From Actinomadura latina NBRC 106108 (GTDB lineage Bacteria > Actinomycetota > Actinomycetes > Streptosporangiales > Streptosporangiaceae): 64,000 bases of DNA. A program made the position numbers and the translations under genes. The notes under the pieces were generated by a model that saw only the letters and a list, made by a program, of their open reading frames with translations, did not search any database and was not told the DNA's origin. Below, in pieces: positions 35,394 through 44,093 of the stretch (the stretch's first letter is position 1; the number at the start of each line of letters is the position of its first letter). The DNA is taken from contig NZ_BCQS01000006.1 in NCBI RefSeq assembly GCF_001552195.1, positions 124,001 to 188,000 on the forward strand, given 5' to 3'.

Positions 35394-37157
35394 GTGAAGC
35401 CGTTGCCGGAGAAAGATCCTGGCAGGCCGGATCATCGAACCCCCGCGCGCTACCTGCTGTGGCTGCTCCGCGTCCAATGGCGCAGCATCTCCGGCGGCGC
35501 GCTCCTCGGCGTGGTCTGGATGCTCAGCCAGGCCCTCATGCCCGCCGCGATCGGCCGCGCCATCGGCGACGGCCTCGCGGCGCGGGACGAGCACGCCCTG
35601 CTGGTGTGGTCCGGCGCGCTGCTCGGCCTCGGCGTCGTCCAGGCCGCCACCGGTGCCGCCCGGCACCGGTTCGCGGTGTTCAACTGGCTCGCGGCCGCCT
35701 ACCGGACGGTCCAGCTCGTCACCCGGCAGGCGACCCGGCTCGGCGGGACGCTGCCGAAGCGGCTGAGCGCGGGCGAGGTGGTGAGCATCGGCCTGTCCGA
35801 CGTGTCGCACATCGGCGACGCCCTCGACATCGTCTCGCGCGGGTCCGGCGCCGTCGTCGCGATCGTCGCCGTGGCCGGCATCCTGCTGAGCACGTCGCCG
35901 CCGCTCGGCCTGATCGTGCTGGTGGGCGTCCCGCTGATCCTGGCGATCGCGGCGCCGCTGCTGCGTCCCTTCCGCGAGCGGGAGCTCGCGCACCGCGAGC
36001 TGGTCGGCGAGCTGAGCACCCACGCCACCGACCTGGTCGCGGGGCTGCGGGTGCTGCGCGGCATCGGCGGCGAGGCGCTGTTCTCCGGCCGCTACCGGGC
36101 CGAGTCGCAGCGGGTGCGCGCGGCCGGGACGGCCGTCGCGCGGGCCGAGACCCGGCTGAACGGCGCCGAGGTGCTGCTGCCCGGCCTGCTGATCGCGCTG
36201 GTGACCTGGGCGGGCGCCAGGTTCGCCGCCGACGGGACGATCGGCGTCGGCGAGCTGGTCGCGTTCTACGGCTACGCGGTGTTCCTGATCGTCCCGCTGA
36301 AGACGCTCGGCGAGGCCGCCGGCAAGATCACAAAGGGGCTGGTCGCCGCGGGCCGGGTGACGGCGCTGCTCGCGATCGACCCCGAGCTGCCGGCCGCCGG
36401 GACGGCCCGCCCGGCGGCGGCCGCGGAGCTGGTCGACATCGCGTCCGGGCTGGTCGTGCGGCCGGGCCGGGTGACCGCGATCGCGGCGGGCGGCGCGCAC
36501 GGCGCGCAGGCGGTCGCCGACCGGCTCGGCCGGTACGCGGCGGGCGACGTCGACTTCGGCGGCGTTCCGCTGCACACGGTCGCGGAGGTACGGGAACGGA
36601 TCCTCGTCGCCGTCAACGAGGACCGGCTCTTCTCAGGGCCGCTCGGCGAGTCCCTGGCGCCGGACGCCGACGAGGCGACACTGGCAGCGGCGATCCATGC
36701 GGCCTGTGCTGAAGACGTCGTCGCCTCAGTCGGCCTGGACGCGCAGGTGGCCGAAGCAGGACGGGAGTTCTCCGGCGGCCAGCAACAGCGTCTGCGCCTT
36801 GCACGGGCGCTCGCGGCCGACCCCGACGTCCTCGTCCTGGTGGAGCCGACCAGCGCGGTGGACGCGCACACCGAAGCGCGTATCGCCGACAGGCTCGGCC
36901 AAGCGCGCGCGGGCCGCACCACCGTGGTGTGCACGACCAGCCCGCTGATGCTGGACCGCGCCGACCACGTCGCCTTCATCCAGGGCGGCGAGGTCGTCGC
37001 AGAAGGCACGCACCGCTACCTCCTGGAGACCGAGCCGCGCTACGCCGCCATCGTGACCCGCGGCGAGGACCGCGGCGCGGTTCCGGACGTGACCGCTGGT
37101 GGAAACGGGAGCGGCGGAGTACGGGGAGGGACCGTGGAGAGGCCGGTGAGCCCGTGA
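35394..37157 (+). CDS. ABC exporter half-transporter with a degenerate nucleotide-binding site
   Basis: A 587-residue protein. Residues 25-325 form the six-helix exporter domain, and about 340-570 the ATPase. The ATPase lacks a proper P-loop: where GxxGxGKS/T should be, residues 364-371 read AAGGAHGA. The Walker B is VLVLVEPTS (479-487), with Val in place of Asp, but the catalytic Glu484 is kept. The signature motif FSGGQQQR (459-466) is intact. This is typical of the non-catalytic partner in a heterodimeric exporter, and the next gene supplies a complementary partner. The substrate is unknown; drugs, lipids or peptides are all possible. Confidence 0.92.
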   Translation: MKPLPEKDPGRPDHRTPARYLLWLLRVQWRSISGGALLGVVWMLSQALMPAAIGRAIGDGLAARDEHALLVWSGALLGLGVVQAATGAARHRFAVFNWLAAAYRTVQLVTRQATRLGGTLPKRLSAGEVVSIGLSDVSHIGDALDIVSRGSGAVVAIVAVAGILLSTSPPLGLIVLVGVPLILAIAAPLLRPFRERELAHRELVGELSTHATDLVAGLRVLRGIGGEALFSGRYRAESQRVRAAGTAVARAETRLNGAEVLLPGLLIALVTWAGARFAADGTIGVGELVAFYGYAVFLIVPLKTLGEAAGKITKGLVAAGRVTALLAIDPELPAAGTARPAAAAELVDIASGLVVRPGRVTAIAAGGAHGAQAVADRLGRYAAGDVDFGGVPLHTVAEVRERILVAVNEDRLFSGPLGESLAPDADEATLAAAIHAACAEDVVASVGLDAQVAEAGREFSGGQQQRLRLARALAADPDVLVLVEPTSAVDAHTEARIADRLGQARAGRTTVVCTTSPLMLDRADHVAFIQGGEVVAEGTHRYLLETEPRYAAIVTRGEDRGAVPDVTAGGNGSGGVRGGTVERPVSP

Positions 37158-38872
37158 GCACCGAGATCCTGCCGATCGCGACGCCCGCGCAGGTGCGGGC
37201 GTACGCGCGGCGGCTCGTCCTGCGGCATCCGCGCCCCCTCGCCGGGGTGCTGGTCCTGCACGCGCTCGCCGCCGTCGCGGGCCTGGTGACGCCGCGGCTG
37301 CTCGGCGCGCTCGTCGAGGACGTCCGCGACGGCCGGGCCGCCATCGACACGACCGGCCTCGCCATCGCCGGGTTCGTGGTCGTGCAGGGTGTGCTGATCC
37401 GGTACGCCTACCTCGCGTCGGCGAAACTGGGCGAGCGGGTGCTGGCGGAGCTGCGGGAGGAGTTCGTCGACCGGGTGCTGGCGCTGCCGCTGTCCACGGT
37501 CGAGCGGGCGGGCACCGGCGACCTGGTCACCCGCGCGTCCCGCGACGTGGACACGCTGAGCACGTCCGTCCGGTACGCGATGCCGGAGACCCTCGTCGCG
37601 ATCGTCGTCGGCGGGTTCACGCTCGCCGCGCTGCTGCTGAACGGCCCGCTCGTCGCGCTGCCCGCGCTGGTCGCCGTCCCGCTGCTGGTGGCGGTGATGC
37701 GCTGGTACCTGCCCCGCGCGCACGGCGGCTACCTGCGGGAGAACGAGGCGTGGTCGCGGATCGCGGACGGGCTCACCGAGACCGTCCAGGGCGCCCGGAC
37801 GGTCGAGGCGCTCGGCCTCGCCGAACGCCGGCACCGGCGCGGCGACGCCGACATCGCGGCCTCCTACAAGGTCGAGCGGTACACGCTGCGGCTGCGCATG
37901 GTCCTGTTCCCGATCGCCGAGCTGAGCTTCGTCCTGCCCGTGGTGGCGACGCTCCTCGCCGGCGGCCTCCTCTACCTCCACGACATGGCGACACTCGCGC
38001 AGGTGACCGCCGCGACCCTGTACGCGCAGCTGCTCATCGAGCCGGTCGACACCATGCTCTCCTGGCTGGACGAACTGCAGCTCGGCGGCGCGTCGCTGGC
38101 GCGGCTGCTCGGCGTCGGGAACGTCCCGCCCGACCGCTCCCCGAACCGGGGCCGGCCGGCCGACGAACGGCTCACGGCGCGCGGCGTCCGCTACTCGTAC
38201 CGGCCCGGCAAGGACGTCCTGCACGGGGTCGATCTCGACCTGCGGCCCGGCGAGCGCCTCGCGATGGTCGGGCCGAGCGGCGCGGGCAAGTCCACGCTCG
38301 GCCGCCTGCTGGCCGGGGTGGACGGCCCGCGCTCCGGCGCCGTCACCGTCGGCGGCGTCCCGCTGGTCGAGCTGCCGCTGGACGGGCTGCGCCGCGAGGT
38401 CGCCCTCGTCACGCAGGAGCACCACGTGTTCCGCGGCACGCTCCGCGAGAACCTGGTGATGGCCCGGCCGGGCGCGTCCGACGAGGAGATCCGCCAGGTC
38501 CTCGCGGCGGTCGACTGGGACGGGCCCGGCCTCGGCGCGGTCGTCGGCTCCGGCGGCGCGACGCTGACGCCCGCGCAGGCGCAGCAGCTCGCGCTGGCCC
38601 GGCTCGTGCTCGCCGACCCGCACACGCTCGTCCTGGACGAGGCGACGTCGCTGCTCGACCCGCGCGCCGCCCGCCGCCTGGAACGCTCGCTCGCCGCCGT
38701 CCTGGACGGCCGGACCGTCGTGGCGATCGCGCACCGCCTCCACACCGCCCACGACGCCGACCGCGTGGCGGTGGTGGAGGACGGCCGCATCACCGAGCTA
38801 GGCACCCACGACGAACTGATCGCGGCGAGGGGTTCCTATGCCGCGCTGTGGAGGTCGTGGCACGGCGGCTAG
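37154..38872 (+). CDS. ABC exporter half-transporter with intact P-loop but altered signature
   Basis: A 572-residue protein. The membrane domain covers about 25-320. The ATPase has Walker A GPSGAGKST (373-381), Walker B LVLDEATS (492-499) and H-loop His527. Where LSGGQ is expected, residues 471-478 read LTPAQAQQ, so this signature is degenerate. Combined with the partner encoded upstream, only one composite site (Walker A/B of this protein with FSGGQ of the partner) looks competent. GTG 37154 overlaps the partner stop as GTGA, so the heterodimer is made in equal amounts. No exported substrate gene is adjacent. Confidence 0.93.
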   Translation: MSTEILPIATPAQVRAYARRLVLRHPRPLAGVLVLHALAAVAGLVTPRLLGALVEDVRDGRAAIDTTGLAIAGFVVVQGVLIRYAYLASAKLGERVLAELREEFVDRVLALPLSTVERAGTGDLVTRASRDVDTLSTSVRYAMPETLVAIVVGGFTLAALLLNGPLVALPALVAVPLLVAVMRWYLPRAHGGYLRENEAWSRIADGLTETVQGARTVEALGLAERRHRRGDADIAASYKVERYTLRLRMVLFPIAELSFVLPVVATLLAGGLLYLHDMATLAQVTAATLYAQLLIEPVDTMLSWLDELQLGGASLARLLGVGNVPPDRSPNRGRPADERLTARGVRYSYRPGKDVLHGVDLDLRPGERLAMVGPSGAGKSTLGRLLAGVDGPRSGAVTVGGVPLVELPLDGLRREVALVTQEHHVFRGTLRENLVMARPGASDEEIRQVLAAVDWDGPGLGAVVGSGGATLTPAQAQQLALARLVLADPHTLVLDEATSLLDPRAARRLERSLAAVLDGRTVVAIAHRLHTAHDADRVAVVEDGRITELGTHDELIAARGSYAALWRSWHGG

Positions 38873-38884
38873 GCCGCCGCGTCA

Positions 38885-40963
38885 TCAGGTGAGCGCCGCC
38901 TTCAGGTAGTCGATCTGGATGTGCAGGAGGTTCTCGGCCACCACCTCCTGCGGGGTCATGTGGGTGACGCCCGAGAGCGGGAGGACCGTGTGGGGGCGCC
39001 CGGCCGCGAGGAGAGCGGACGAGAGGCGCAGGGTGTGGGCGGCCACCACATTGTCGTCGGCCAGGCCGTGGATGATCATCAGCGGGCGCTTCAGCTCGGC
39101 GGCTCGCTCGATCAGGGAGTTGGCGGCGTAGTTCTCCGGCTCCTCGCCCGGATGGCCCAGGTAGCGCTCGGTGTAGTGGGTGTCGTACAGGTGCCAGTCG
39201 GTGACCGGGGCGCCCGCGATGCCCGCGTGGAACACGTCCGGGCGCTCCAGGACGGCGAGGCCCGCGAGCCAGCCGCCGAACGACCAGCCGCGGATGCCGA
39301 CGCGGTCCAGGTCGAGCGCGCCCGGGTGCCGGCGCGCGGCCTCGATCAGCGCTGTGATCTGGTCGTCCAGGACGGGCCCGACGAAGTCGCCGTGCACCGC
39401 GCGGTCCCACGCCGGGCCGCGCGCCGGTGTGCCGCGGCCGTCGGCGATCACGACGGCGAAGCCCTGGTCGGCGAGCCACTGCGGCTCGCAGTACATCCGC
39501 TGGAGGGCCAGGACGCGCTGCGCGTGCGGCCCGCCGTAGGGGTCCATGAGGACGGGCAGCCGGCCCTGGTCGGGCTCCCAGCCGGTGGGCAGCAGCACGG
39601 CGGTGCGGATCTCGCGGTCGCCGGCGCGCAGCAGCTCCACCCGCGGGGTGATCACCGGAGTCTCGGCGAACGAGGCGACCGGGTGCGTCCCGGACGGCGT
39701 CCGCACCTCGACCTCCGAGCCGGGACGGTCGAGCCGGGCCCCCGTCACCACCGTGACGCCGCCGGAGCGGATGCCGGCGAAGACGCCCTGCCCCTCGGTC
39801 AGCCGCGTCACCTCGCCCGCGTCACAGGAGTACAGGTGGACCTCGGTGGGCTCCTCGGACGCGGTGAACAGGATCGACTCGCCGTCCACCCCGAGGACCG
39901 CCCGGACCTGCAGGCCGGCCGGCGTGACGGGCTTGCCCGCGACGGTGACGCGGCGCGTGTCGGCGTCGCGGTCCTCGGTGGTCCAGATCAGGTCGCCGGA
40001 GTTCGTCCGGACGGGCAGGCCGGGGACGATGTCCGTCCACACGGGGTCGTGCTCGGTGTGCACGAGGGACGTCTCGCCGTTGGACGGGTCGACGCTCAGC
40101 ACCCGCTGGGCCCGCTGGTCGCGCGGCTGCACGACGATCAGCAGGCCGTGCCGGTCCCAGGCGGCGGCCACGAAATAGGGGAACATGCCGCGGTCCCAGG
40201 CGACGCCGGTGCGCCGGCCGTCCACCTTGAACAGCACCAGCGACACCAGCGCGTTCGGCGTGCCGGCGGCCGGGTAGGCGATCTCGGACGGGGGGCGGTC
40301 GGGGTTCGCGGGGTCGGCGATGTGCCAGCGCTGCACCGGCGTCTCGTCGACCCGCGCGACCAGCAGCGTCCCGCCGTCGGGGGACCACCAGTGGCCGCGC
40401 ATCCGGTCCATCTCCTCCGCCGCGACGAACTCGGCGAGGCCGTAGGAGATCTGGTCGGACTCCGGCTGGACGAGCGCCCGGTCGTCGGTGCCGTCCATCT
40501 CGATCAGCCGCAGCGTCCGGCCGGAGACGTAGGCGATCCGCCGCCCGGCCGGGTCGGGGCGCGGGTCGAACACGGGCGCCCGCGCGGGCAGCTCGCGGAC
40601 CAGCGCGGTGTCGAGGTCGGCGACGTAGAGGCGCCCGGCCAGCGTGAACACGGCCTGCCTCATGGCCCGGTCGGTGGCGTAGCCGACGATCCCGCCCGCC
40701 TGCTCGCGGGCCCGCTCGCGCCGGGCGCGCTCCTCGGCGGGCAGGTTCTCCTCGCCGGGGACGTCCAGCGCGGCCGGGTCGGCGACGCACCGCTCCTCGC
40801 CGGTCGCGGTGTCCAGCGTCCACAGGCAGGTGACGGGATCGTCGCCCGCCCTCGTGCGCAGGAACGCGACGCGCGACTCGTCCGGCGCGATCTGGAAGGC
40901 GCGCGGGACGCCGAGGCTGAACCGTCGGGTGCGGGCGCTCTGCCGCGGATAGCTGATGCTCAT
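38885..40963 (-). CDS. S9 family (dipeptidyl peptidase IV-like) serine peptidase
   Basis: A 692-residue protein with an N-terminal beta-propeller (about 1-430) and a C-terminal alpha/beta hydrolase. Catalytic residues are Ser in GWSFGGWLAG, Asp in HGLADDNV and His in LSGVTHM. The propeller holds the double-Glu signature EFVAAEEMDR, typical of DPP-IV, which docks the N-terminus of the peptide. It would release N-terminal dipeptides, probably X-Pro. No signal peptide is visible, so the enzyme looks cytoplasmic. ATG 40963 opens a divergent pair with the kinase gene. The stop is 13 bp from the convergent ABC gene. Confidence 0.93.
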   Translation of the reverse strand: MSISYPRQSARTRRFSLGVPRAFQIAPDESRVAFLRTRAGDDPVTCLWTLDTATGEERCVADPAALDVPGEENLPAEERARRERAREQAGGIVGYATDRAMRQAVFTLAGRLYVADLDTALVRELPARAPVFDPRPDPAGRRIAYVSGRTLRLIEMDGTDDRALVQPESDQISYGLAEFVAAEEMDRMRGHWWSPDGGTLLVARVDETPVQRWHIADPANPDRPPSEIAYPAAGTPNALVSLVLFKVDGRRTGVAWDRGMFPYFVAAAWDRHGLLIVVQPRDQRAQRVLSVDPSNGETSLVHTEHDPVWTDIVPGLPVRTNSGDLIWTTEDRDADTRRVTVAGKPVTPAGLQVRAVLGVDGESILFTASEEPTEVHLYSCDAGEVTRLTEGQGVFAGIRSGGVTVVTGARLDRPGSEVEVRTPSGTHPVASFAETPVITPRVELLRAGDREIRTAVLLPTGWEPDQGRLPVLMDPYGGPHAQRVLALQRMYCEPQWLADQGFAVVIADGRGTPARGPAWDRAVHGDFVGPVLDDQITALIEAARRHPGALDLDRVGIRGWSFGGWLAGLAVLERPDVFHAGIAGAPVTDWHLYDTHYTERYLGHPGEEPENYAANSLIERAAELKRPLMIIHGLADDNVVAAHTLRLSSALLAAGRPHTVLPLSGVTHMTPQEVVAENLLHIQIDYLKAALT

Positions 40964-41150
40964 GGCATCCGAGTCTGCCAGGGCGCCCGGCGACTGGGAC
41001 GCGCGGAAGTCTGGCGCACGGCGGCCTCCTGCCCCCTATGATCACGGGTCGTCGCGTGGTGGTCGGGGAATGGTCCGTGCCCGGGTCCGCGCTCGCGTAA
41101 GCTCAAAGCTTCCCCAAGCACTTTTTTCGTCGCGGGCTGAGGAGTGGTCA

Positions 41151-42593
41151 ATGCCGGAGCTGCAGCCGGGAGATCCCCGGCGGCTTGGCTCGTACGAGAT
41201 CGTCGAACGGCTCGGCGAGGGCGGCCAGGGCGTCGTCTACGCCGGCGTCGACGCCTCCGGGAACCGGGCGGCGATCAAGCTCCTGCGCGCCGACCTGGCC
41301 GGGGACACGATGGCGCGCACCCGCTTCGTCCGCGAGGCGCAGGCCGCCAAGCAGGTCGCGCGGTTCTGCACCGCGCAGGTCCTGGAGGCCGACGTCGCGG
41401 GCGACCAGCCCTACATCGCCAGCGAGTACGTGCCGGGCCCGTCGCTCTACGCGCAGGTCACCGGGAGCGGCCCGATCGGCGGGGCGGCGCTCGACCGGCT
41501 CGCGATCGGCACCGCGACCGCGCTGGTGGCGATCCACCAGGCCGGGATCGTGCACCGCGACTTCAAGCCGCACAACGTCATCATGGCGCCGGACGGGCCG
41601 CGGGTGATCGACTTCGGCATCGCGCGGGCCCTCGACACCGGGCAGACGAACGCGACCAAGGCGATCGGCACGCCGTCCTACATGGCGCCGGAGCAGGTGG
41701 CGGGCGCGACGCTCACCGAGGCCGTGGACGTGTGGGCGTGGGCCACCACGATGGTGTTCGCCGCGACCGGGCGCCCCCCGTTCGGCGACGACACCGTGAT
41801 GGCGGTGATCAACCGGGTGATGCACGAGCCGCCGACGCTGGACGGCGTGCCGCCCGACCTGCACCGGCTGATCGGCGCGTGCCTGGCCAAGGAGCCGGAG
41901 CGGCGGCCGACCGCGCAGCAGATCATGATGGCGCTGATCGGCAGCGGCCCCGGCGGCGCCGGGCAGACCGCCATGGACGATCCCGCCCGGGCGAACACGA
42001 TGCTGGCGGAGGGCTCCACGCTCGCCGCGGGCGGGCTCGGCGCGGCCGGAATGATGGCGGGCGCGACCCACCCCGGCGGGCCGCGCGGCGTCTCCCCGGC
42101 CGACTACACCGGGAACCTGCCGCCCGCCGGCCCCCCGTACGGCGCCGACCGGGCCCGGTACGACGACTGGGAGCCCGAGCGCAAGTCCAGGTGGCCGATC
42201 GTCGCGGCCGTCGCCGCGATCGCCGTGCTGGCGCTCGTCGTCGGCGTGTTCGCGGCGACCCGCGGCGGGGACTCGCCGTCGAACCCGCCGACCACGCCGG
42301 CCGTCACCGACTCGGGGACGGTCTCGGAGCAGCCGACGACCGAGGAGCCGACGCAGCCGACGCCGACCCGCACCCGGACGCCGCGGAGCACCCCGCCGCC
42401 GCGGACGACCGAGCCGACGACCGAGCCGCCGACCAGCGAGCCGCCGACGAGCACGCCGCCGACCAGCGAGCCGCCCACGAGCACGCCGCCGACCAGCGGC
42501 GGCGGTGGCGCAGGCGGCGGTGGTGGTGGCGACACCGGAGCGGGCGGCGGGACCGGCGGAGGCACCGGCCCGGGGGCCGGCGGGGGCGGCTGA
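41151..42593 (+). CDS. Transmembrane Ser/Thr protein kinase with Thr/Pro and Gly-rich extracellular tail
   Basis: A 480-residue protein. The kinase domain (about 10-265) has GEGGQGVVY (22-30), Lys43, catalytic loop HRDFKPHN (Phe in place of the usual Leu, His replacing Glu) and VIDFGIARA. A juxtamembrane linker (about 270-345) leads to one transmembrane helix (about 347-370). The extracellular part is a Thr/Pro-rich stretch with repeated TSEPPTSTPP units ending in a Gly-rich tail. No folded sensor domain such as PASTA is present, so ligand sensing is unclear; the tail may span the wall. ATG 41151 follows GAGGAG. Confidence 0.93.
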   Translation: MPELQPGDPRRLGSYEIVERLGEGGQGVVYAGVDASGNRAAIKLLRADLAGDTMARTRFVREAQAAKQVARFCTAQVLEADVAGDQPYIASEYVPGPSLYAQVTGSGPIGGAALDRLAIGTATALVAIHQAGIVHRDFKPHNVIMAPDGPRVIDFGIARALDTGQTNATKAIGTPSYMAPEQVAGATLTEAVDVWAWATTMVFAATGRPPFGDDTVMAVINRVMHEPPTLDGVPPDLHRLIGACLAKEPERRPTAQQIMMALIGSGPGGAGQTAMDDPARANTMLAEGSTLAAGGLGAAGMMAGATHPGGPRGVSPADYTGNLPPAGPPYGADRARYDDWEPERKSRWPIVAAVAAIAVLALVVGVFAATRGGDSPSNPPTTPAVTDSGTVSEQPTTEEPTQPTPTRTRTPRSTPPPRTTEPTTEPPTSEPPTSTPPTSEPPTSTPPTSGGGGAGGGGGGDTGAGGGTGGGTGPGAGGGG

Positions 42594-42676
42594 GCCGGGC
42601 CGGTGACGCGGTTCCGGGTCGCGTGGGGCAGGGCGGTCATCGCCGTGCCGCCGGGCCCTGAGTAGGCTCGTCGACT

Positions 42677-43585
42677 ATGAAGGAGCCGCGGATCCTGTTC
42701 GTCCACGCCCATCCGGACGACGAGTCCATCGGGACCGGGGCGACCATGGCCAAGTACGCCGCCGAGGGCGCCCATGTCTGTCTCGTCACCTGCACCCTGG
42801 GTGAGGAGGGCGAGGTCATCCCGGAGGAGCTGCGCCACCTGGCGTCCGACAAGGAGGACGCCCTCGGCGAGCACCGCATCGGGGAGCTCGGGGCGGCGTG
42901 CGCGGCGCTCGGCGTGCGCGACCACCGCTTCCTCGGCGGCGCCGGCCGGTGGCGCGACTCCGGCATGATGGGCGCCCCCACCAACGACGACCCGCGCTGC
43001 TTCTGGCGCGCGGACCTCGACACCGCCGCCGCGGACCTCGTCGCGGTGATCCGGGAGATCCGGCCGCAGGTGATCGTCACCTACGACGAGCGCGGCAACT
43101 ACGGGCATCCCGACCACATCCAGGCGCACCGCGTCGCGTGGCGGGCGTTCGAGCTGGCCGCCGACCCGGACTTCCAGGACGGCGCCGAGCCGTGGCGGGC
43201 CGCCAAGTTCTACGCCTATGCCACGCCCCGCACCGTCCTCGCGCGGGCGATCGCGGTGATGCGGGAGGCGAAGCTGCCGTTCGCGCGCGTCGCCGGGCTG
43301 GACGAGCTGGGCTCCGGCGTCCCCGACGGGCAGGTCACCACGGTCGTGGACGCCCGCGCCCACCTGCCCGCCAAGCTCGCCGCGCTGCGCGCCCACCGGA
43401 CCCAGATCGTCGTCGCGCCCGACCAGGTCGGGCCGTTCTTCGCGCTGTCGAACAACCTGGGCCAGCAGGCGTTCGGCACCGAGTACTTCATCCTGCAGGC
43501 CGGCGAGCTCGGCCCGGTCGGCTCCGGCCGCCGCGAGCGGGACCTGTTCGCCGGTCTGGCCGGTGTGCGCGACTCGATAGCCTGA
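42677..43585 (+). CDS. mshB: Mycothiol biosynthesis deacetylase MshB
   Basis: A 302-residue zinc deacetylase of the PIG-L family. The AHPDDE motif gives His12 and Asp15 as zinc ligands and Asp14 as the base; His144 in YGHPDH is the third ligand. Length and motifs such as [15 protein letters not shown] match MshB rather than Mca. The enzyme removes acetate from GlcNAc-Ins to give GlcN-Ins, the second step toward mycothiol, the main thiol of actinobacteria. A TAGGCT element lies eight bases before the start, so a nearly leaderless transcript is likely. The DUF6113 gene downstream is usually linked to mshB in relatives. Confidence 0.93.
   Translation: MKEPRILFVHAHPDDESIGTGATMAKYAAEGAHVCLVTCTLGEEGEVIPEELRHLASDKEDALGEHRIGELGAACAALGVRDHRFLGGAGRWRDSGMMGAPTNDDPRCFWRADLDTAAADLVAVIREIRPQVIVTYDERGNYGHPDHIQAHRVAWRAFELAADPDFQDGAEPWRAAKFYAYATPRTVLARAIAVMREAKLPFARVAGLDELGSGVPDGQVTTVVDARAHLPAKLAALRAHRTQIVVAPDQVGPFFALSNNLGQQAFGTEYFILQAGELGPVGSGRRERDLFAGLAGVRDSIA
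43578..43583 (+). promoter_or_regulatory. -10-like TAGCCT before the DUF6113 gene
   Basis: TAGCCT ends seven bases before GTG 43591 and overlaps the mshB stop. It would allow a leaderless internal transcript, in addition to read-through from mshB. Confidence 0.35.
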
Positions 43586-43590
43586 CGTCC

Positions 43591-44085
43591 GTGCACAAGG
43601 ACGACGACGAGGCGCGGGTCAGCCTCGCCAAGGACGGCCTCCCGGCGGACGGCGCCGCGACCGGCGTGAGCCGGGCCGGCGAGGGCCCGCTGGAGGCGTT
43701 CGTGTCGGGCGCCGCCTACGCCGCCCTCGCCCTGCTCGGCGGGGTGTTCGGCGTGGTGGGCTCGTTCGCCCAGGACTGGACGATCGGCCCGGTGCCGGTC
43801 ATCGCGATCGTCCTGGTGGCGCTGGTCTTCGCGATGGCCCGGCTGGCCGGGCTGGGGATGGGCGGACGGCTCGGCGCGACGGTCCCCGCGGTCGTGTGGG
43901 GCGTCGTGGTGTTCGTCATGTCGATGCGCCGCGCCGAGGGCGACCTCGTCGTCGCCGGCACGACGGCCGGGTACCTGTTCATCATCGGCGGCATGCTCGC
44001 CGCCGTCGCCGGGATCATGAGCGTGCCGCCGGCCCGCCCGCCGGGCGACTGGCTGCTCGGCAGGGCGGGCCGTACGCGCGGATAG
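43591..44085 (+). CDS. DUF6113-like membrane protein
   Basis: A 164-residue protein with about 45 soluble N-terminal residues and then four hydrophobic segments (LEAFVSGAAYAALALLGGVF; VIAIVLVALVFAMARLAG; ATVPAVVWGVVVFVM; AGYLFIIGGMLAAVAGI). It matches the small membrane protein that follows mshB in Streptomyces and relatives. Function is unknown. GTG 43591 is 5 bp after the mshB stop, and no ribosome site is visible, so it may depend on translation of mshB or on a leaderless message. It ends 9 bp from the convergent MFS gene. Confidence 0.78.
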   Translation: MHKDDDEARVSLAKDGLPADGAATGVSRAGEGPLEAFVSGAAYAALALLGGVFGVVGSFAQDWTIGPVPVIAIVLVALVFAMARLAGLGMGGRLGATVPAVVWGVVVFVMSMRRAEGDLVVAGTTAGYLFIIGGMLAAVAGIMSVPPARPPGDWLLGRAGRTRG

Positions 44086-44093
44086 CGCCCCGG

